Source of the DNA: CADEED01 sp035502995
GTDB lineage: Bacteria > Pseudomonadota > Gammaproteobacteria > Steroidobacterales > Steroidobacteraceae
Length of the DNA stretch: 64,000 nucleotides
Reading direction: 5' to 3'
Assembly: GCA_035502995.1 (NCBI GenBank)
Contig: DATJTW010000006.1
Location: 1 to 64,000 of the forward strand
The stretch's first letter is position 1, and each line of letters begins with the position of its first letter. The position numbers were made by a program, and so were the translations under genes. Below are positions 60,093-64,000 of this stretch, one piece after another. A model generated the notes under the pieces. That model ran no database searches. It was not told the origin of the DNA and saw nothing but the letters and a program-made list of their open reading frames with translations.

Positions 60093-61964
60093 ATGGACGC
60101 CCAGGTTTCCGCCCCGGAGCTGAGACTCGCGCTGGTCGGCGTGCCGAACTGCGGCAAGACCGCGCTGTTCAACCGCCTGACCGGCAGCCGCCAGAAGGTG
60201 GCTAACTACCCGGGCGTCACGGTCGAGAAACGCGAAGGCGAACGCGCCGCCGCGGACGGCCGCGCGATGAAGGTGCTCGACCTGCCCGGCACGTACAGCC
60301 TCACGCCGACCACGCTCGACGAGGCGATCACGCGCGACGTGCTCGCCGGCCGCGTCGCCGACGCGCCGACGCCGGGTCTCGTCATCTGCGTCGTCGACTC
60401 CGTGCATCTGCCGATCGGCCTGCGCCTCGTGCTCGAGGTGAAGCGGCTCGGGCTGCCGATGGTGGTCGCGCTGAACCGCATGGACGTCGCGAAGCGTCGC
60501 GGGGTGCGCATCGACGCCGACAAGCTCGCCGCCGAGCTCGGCGTGCCGGTGATCCCGACGATCGCGGTGAAACGCGGCGGCGCCGACGCGCTGATCGCGG
60601 CCATCGAGCCCGCGCGCTGGCCGCAGCGCTCGGTGCAGGCCGCGCTCGCCGGGCCGATCACCGCGGAGGATGCGGAGCAGATGCAGGGCGACCTGCGCGG
60701 GCTGCTCGACATCGCCGGCTACAGTCCGCCTCGCGAGAACCCGTGGTTCCAGCGCATCGACCGGCTGCTGCTTCACCCGGTGTGGGGACTGCTGGTGCTG
60801 GGCGCCGTGTTGTTCGTGATGTTCCAGTCGGTGTTCGCCTGGGCCGTGGCCCCGATGGACCTGATCAAGGGCGCGATGGCGTCGCTCGGTGGCTGGGTCA
60901 CCGCGCACATGGCCGCGGGCCCGCTGACCAGCCTGCTGGTCGACGGCGTGATCGGCGGCGCCGGCAACGTGCTCGTGTTCCTGCCGCAGATCCTCATCCT
61001 GTTCCTGTTCATCCTCGCGCTCGAGGACTCCGGCTACCTGCCGCGCGCGGCCTATCTACTCGACCGCATGATGGGCGGCGTCGGCCTCTCGGGCCGCGCG
61101 TTCATCCCGCTGCTGTCGAGCTTCGCCTGCGCGATCCCCGGGATCATGGCCACGCGCACGATCCCGAGCTGGAAGGACCGCCTGACCACGATCATGATCG
61201 CGCCGCTGATGACCTGCTCGGCGCGGCTGCCCGTGTACGCGCTGCTGATCTCGGCGCTGATCCCGCAGCGCGCCGTCGGGCCGTTCAACCTGCAGGGCCT
61301 CGTGCTGTTCGCGCTGTACGCGGCCGGCATCCTCTCGGCGCTGGCGGTGGCGTACGTCATGAAGTGGTTCGCCGGCGCGCGGCGCTATTCGCCGCTGATG
61401 CTCGAGCTGCCGGACTATCAATGGCCGCACGCCGGCAACCTGCTGCTCGGCCTGTGGGAGCGCGTGAAGATCTTCCTGTCGCGCGTCGGCGGCATCATCC
61501 TCGCGCTGATGATCGTGTTGTGGTTCCTGTCGAGTTATCCGGCGCCGCCGCCGGGCGCGGCAGGGCCGCCGATCCAGTACAGCTTCGCCGGCAAGTTGGG
61601 CGCGCTGCTGGAATACGTGTTCGCGCCGATCGGCTTCAACTGGCAGATCTCGATCGCGCTGGTGCCCGGTCTCGCGGCACGCGAGGTCGCGGTCGCCGCG
61701 CTCGGCACGGTGTACGCGATGTCCGCCGCCGGTGACGACGTCGCGGGCGCGCTCGAGCCGGTCATCGCCGGGTCGTGGAGCCTGGCCACGGCCTGCTCGC
61801 TGCTGGTGTGGTACGTGTTCGCGCCGCAATGCCTGTCTACCCTCGCGGTCGTGAAGCGCGAGACGAATTCGTGGAAGTACCCGCTGATCATGGCGGGGTA
61901 CCTGTTCGCGCTGGCGTACGTCGGCGCGTTCGTCACCTACCGCGTCGTCGGCGCGTTGACCTGA
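60093..61964 (+). CDS. feoB: Ferrous iron transport protein FeoB
   Basis: 623 residues from ATG 60093. The N-terminal G domain has the G1 loop GVPNCGKTALFN, the YPG-type switch ANYPGVTVEK, G3 DLPGTYSL and G4 LNRMD. The C-terminal membrane part has about eight or more helices with the gate repeats GRAFIPLLSSFACAIPGIMA and CSARLPVY, and a second gate region around GLAAREVAVAALG. FeoB moves Fe(II) across the inner membrane. The length is at the short end for FeoB. Confidence 0.94.
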   Translation: MDAQVSAPELRLALVGVPNCGKTALFNRLTGSRQKVANYPGVTVEKREGERAAADGRAMKVLDLPGTYSLTPTTLDEAITRDVLAGRVADAPTPGLVICVVDSVHLPIGLRLVLEVKRLGLPMVVALNRMDVAKRRGVRIDADKLAAELGVPVIPTIAVKRGGADALIAAIEPARWPQRSVQAALAGPITAEDAEQMQGDLRGLLDIAGYSPPRENPWFQRIDRLLLHPVWGLLVLGAVLFVMFQSVFAWAVAPMDLIKGAMASLGGWVTAHMAAGPLTSLLVDGVIGGAGNVLVFLPQILILFLFILALEDSGYLPRAAYLLDRMMGGVGLSGRAFIPLLSSFACAIPGIMATRTIPSWKDRLTTIMIAPLMTCSARLPVYALLISALIPQRAVGPFNLQGLVLFALYAAGILSALAVAYVMKWFAGARRYSPLMLELPDYQWPHAGNLLLGLWERVKIFLSRVGGIILALMIVLWFLSSYPAPPPGAAGPPIQYSFAGKLGALLEYVFAPIGFNWQISIALVPGLAAREVAVAALGTVYAMSAAGDDVAGALEPVIAGSWSLATACSLLVWYVFAPQCLSTLAVVKRETNSWKYPLIMAGYLFALAYVGAFVTYRVVGALT

Positions 61965-61974
61965 GGACACGCGG

Positions 61975-62217
61975 ATGCAGGAAGCCATCGTCGCCTTGCT
62001 CGTGGTCTTCGCCGCGGCGTTCAGCACCTGGAAGCTGATGCCGGCGCGGCGCCGGTTGCAGGCGCTGGTCGCGCTCGACAACAAGGCCGCGGGTTTCGCG
62101 GCGCTCGCCGGATTCCGCGAGCGGTCGTTGAAGCCGCGGATCGCCAAAGCCGCGGGCTCCGGCTGCGCGGGCTGCGCGGCGAACGCCGGCGCCCGGCCGC
62201 AGTCGTCGCGCCGGTGA
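61975..62217 (+). CDS. Small Cys-containing membrane protein associated with FeoB
   Basis: 80 residues. One membrane helix (about residues 4-22, IVALLVVFAAAFSTWKLM) is followed by a basic stretch and a GCAGCAAN segment with a CxxC pair near residues 64-67. Its position 10 bases after feoB and its layout recall the small Cys-rich proteins that follow feoB in other bacteria. The true function is not known. The GTG start of the next gene overlaps its stop (GTGA at 62214-62217). Confidence 0.65.
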   Translation: MQEAIVALLVVFAAAFSTWKLMPARRRLQALVALDNKAAGFAALAGFRERSLKPRIAKAAGSGCAGCAANAGARPQSSRR

Positions 62218-63128
62218 AATCGGCGCCATCGAGATTTGCCACGCTCGCGGCACTCGCCGCGCTGCTCCATCTACTCGCGCCGGGCGCGTCCGCCAAAGAC
62301 GCCGCGCGCAGCGTGCGCGACGACACCGGCGACACCGTCGCCGTGTCCGCCGCGCCCTGCCGCATCGTCTCGCTGGCGCCGGGCACGACGGCGATGCTGT
62401 ACGCCGCCGGCGCCGGTCGCTGCCTGGTCGGCACGATCGCGCACTCCACCGAGCCCGCCGAAGCGGCGCAGGTGCCGGTGGTCGGCGACGCGGAAACGCT
62501 GGATTTCGAGCAATTGCTGGCCCTGCGGCCCACGGTGGTGGTCGTCGCGGTGGACGTCGTCCAGCGCGTGCGCATCGATCGCCTGCGCCAGCTCGGCCTG
62601 CCCGTGTACCAGGTGCACGTCACGAGTCTCGCCGGCATGCCGCAGTCGCTGCGCCGGCTCGGCGAGCTCACCGGCACGCGCCGCGAGGCGCAACGCGCGG
62701 CCGACGCGCTCGACGCCGACCTCGCGAAGATCACCACGACGTTCCGTGGCCGCGCGCCGGTGCGCGTGCTCTACCAGATCTGGGACAAGCCTATCTACAC
62801 GATCGGCGGCAAACACGTGATCTCCGACGCGCTCGCCACCTGCGGCGCCGTCAACGTGTTCGGCGAGCTCGGCACGGCGGCACCGGCCGTCACGCGCGAG
62901 GCCGCGGTGCTCGCCGATCCGGACCTGATCCTCGCGTCCGCGCCGCCGGGTGCGGCGACCGAGTGGCTGGCGGAGTGGCGCAAGTTCCCGTCGCTGAAGG
63001 CGGTCCGCGGCGGACACATCGTCGAATACACGGACGAACGCATCGACCGCATGGGGCCGTCCGTCGTCGCGGCGACGTCCCACTTGTGTGACGTGATCGA
63101 CGCCGCGCGCGCGCCACGGCACGACTGA
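62214..63128 (+). CDS. BtuF/FhuD-like substrate-binding protein (orphan)
   Basis: 304 residues from GTG 62214. A signal peptide precedes the cluster A-2-type binding protein fold: CRIVSLAPGTTAMLYAAGAG, the second strand PVVGDAETLDFEQLLALRP, then the linking helix and the C-terminal lobe with VEYTDERIDRMGPSV. Such proteins bind cobalamin, haem or ferric-chelate complexes for ABC importers. No permease or ATPase gene is adjacent, so this one either uses a distant transporter or acts with Feo. It overlaps the small Cys protein by four bases. Confidence 0.82.
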   Translation: MKSAPSRFATLAALAALLHLLAPGASAKDAARSVRDDTGDTVAVSAAPCRIVSLAPGTTAMLYAAGAGRCLVGTIAHSTEPAEAAQVPVVGDAETLDFEQLLALRPTVVVVAVDVVQRVRIDRLRQLGLPVYQVHVTSLAGMPQSLRRLGELTGTRREAQRAADALDADLAKITTTFRGRAPVRVLYQIWDKPIYTIGGKHVISDALATCGAVNVFGELGTAAPAVTREAAVLADPDLILASAPPGAATEWLAEWRKFPSLKAVRGGHIVEYTDERIDRMGPSVVAATSHLCDVIDAARAPRHD

Positions 63129-63199
63129 CGCCGGCCCCAATTGTGCGCGGCCGCGTGCCGCGGTTATCTTCGGCCCCGCTCAACCCGGGGGAAACGAAC

Positions 63200-63745
63200 A
63201 TGGTGAAGAAGTTGTTTGCCGCACTCGCGGCCGGTGGCATCGTGGCTTGTGCGACGTCGAATGGTCCGATGACGTCGTGGGGCAAGGAAAACGTCTCGAT
63301 GCTGGACTACCAGACGGACGGCATCCTGTGCGCGACGCTCGCGCAGAACGCCGACGGCGGCAACGGCGCCAACTCGGCCGGCGGCATCAATGGCCGCAAC
63401 GCCGGCAGCGGCACCGGGCTGCCCACCCAGTCGACGACCCAGAGCGGCACGAACTCGAACGCCGCGGTGCCGGTCGGCGGCGGCGGCGTGTATCGCGAAG
63501 GTGCCAGCGCCGATTTCGCCAACCGCGCCGCGCAGCAGCAGCGCCAGGCCGAGATGCAGCGCCTCAAGGCGCGCAACGACGCCATCCACTCCTGCCTCGC
63601 GGGCCGCGGCTACACCGAGTTCCGGCTCACGGCCGACGAACGCGCCAAGCTCGCCACGTTGCCCGAAGGCAGCGAAGAGCGCCGCAAGTTCCTGTACGCG
63701 CTCGCCACGAACCCCGAGGTCCTGAAGAACGCTTCGACGAGGTAG
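63200..63745 (+). CDS. Hypothetical lipoprotein
   Basis: 181 residues from ATG 63200. A short signal peptide ends in the lipobox IVAC, with Cys at position 17. A low-complexity Gly/Asn/Ser/Thr stretch covers about residues 50-100 (NADGGNGANSAGGINGRNAG). The C-terminal part is helical with charged residues and contains a CLAGRGYTEFRLT segment. No family is recognised. It is a separate gene downstream of the feo group, with about 70 bases between. Confidence 0.65.
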   Translation: MVKKLFAALAAGGIVACATSNGPMTSWGKENVSMLDYQTDGILCATLAQNADGGNGANSAGGINGRNAGSGTGLPTQSTTQSGTNSNAAVPVGGGGVYREGASADFANRAAQQQRQAEMQRLKARNDAIHSCLAGRGYTEFRLTADERAKLATLPEGSEERRKFLYALATNPEVLKNASTR

Positions 63746-63765
63746 TTAGGCCGCCGCCGCGGCGC

Positions 63766-64000
63766 TCACGTCGCCGCGGCCGGCACCACGTCGAACGCCG
63801 CCGTCAGGCGGCGCCCGCCACGCGCGAACGGCACGGTGCCGTGCCACAGGAACGACGGGAACAACACCAGCATCCCGGGCTGCGGCCGGATGTACAGGTC
63901 CGGCCCGCAGCCGACCACCGGCGGCGAGATCTCGCCGAACTTCAGCCAGCCGGCGCGCTCGTCGTCGTCGGCCGGCAATTCCACGTAGTACGCCGAACTG
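63766..64000 (-). CDS. 2-oxoglutarate/Fe(II)-dependent oxygenase, C-terminal part (partial)
   Basis: 78 codons are visible; the frame enters from beyond base 64000. The sequence SSAYYVELPADDDERAG and the block LVLFPSFLWHGTVPFA, followed by RRLTAAFDVVP, fit the family of putative 2OG-Fe(II) oxygenases related to prolyl hydroxylases. The His in FLWHGTVPF and the following Arg would bind iron and 2-oxoglutarate. The N-terminal half, often with TPR repeats, is outside the window. Confidence 0.75.
   Translation of the reverse strand, partial: SSAYYVELPADDDERAGWLKFGEISPPVVGCGPDLYIRPQPGMLVLFPSFLWHGTVPFARGGRRLTAAFDVVPAAAT

Overview
The window is 64 kb of GC-rich chromosome, packed with genes on both strands. 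It looks like a gammaproteobacterium. The order pilM-pilN-pilO-pilP-pilQ-aroK-aroB-dgt, a tesA/ybbA/ybbP-type cluster and an oxyR-ahpC-ahpD locus all fit that class. A Steroidobacter/Nevskia/Xanthomonas-like lineage is my inference from gene content; no rRNA or marker gene is present to settle it. I saw no tRNA, rRNA, CRISPR array, transposase or integrase.

Layout. 1-7200: type IV pilus assembly operon (pilM 3' end to the secretin pilQ), then shikimate kinase, 3-dehydroquinate synthase and a dGTPase-like HD hydrolase. 7201-11240: a visibly less GC-rich accessory island with three paralogous proteins that resemble the uncharacterised DUF6502 family and one exported DUF5666-like protein ending in fifteen copies of a decapeptide. 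This is the part least explained by known biology. 11243-15037: FtsX-like permease plus ATPase, divergent from a secreted TesA-type esterase. 15071-21600: acyl-CoA synthetase, a stand-alone TIR protein, a SnoaL-like protein, a zinc-ribbon protein, a bactofilin, a membrane-tailed metallophosphoesterase and an anti-sigma-like membrane protein. 21599-27700: DUF4139 protein, RND pump and adaptor. 27698-31860: LytS/LytTR-type two-component pair and a degenerate EAL protein. 31860-40144: modular GH10 xylanase, DUF1993 protein divergent from a LysR regulator, acyl-CoA dehydrogenase, a frameshifted Tat-exported aldo/keto reductase, a perfect REP-like inverted repeat, and a lipoprotein sugar dehydrogenase. 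40318-46205: HAD phosphatase, TerC-type membrane protein, S9 peptidase and two alpha/beta hydrolases. 46202-48341: OxyR with AhpC and AhpD, sharing a recognisable OxyR-type site. 48465-53268: Nudix hydrolase, secreted TPR-CHAT protease-like protein, 2-hydroxyacid dehydrogenase. 53273-59669: TetR-controlled tripartite RND efflux operon. 59739-63128: iron locus (candidate Fur-type palindrome, FeoA, FeoB, a small Cys-containing membrane protein, an orphan metal-chelate binding protein). The right end has a lipoprotein and the 3' part of a 2-oxoglutarate/Fe(II) oxygenase.

The gene set suggests an aerobic, envelope-rich heterotroph. It has type IV pili, two RND systems, peroxide defence through AhpC/AhpD, ferrous iron import, plant-polymer degradation and fatty-acid activation. 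Several convergent gene pairs have directly abutting stop codons. Assignments rest on motifs read from the sequence and on remembered family features; no database search was run.
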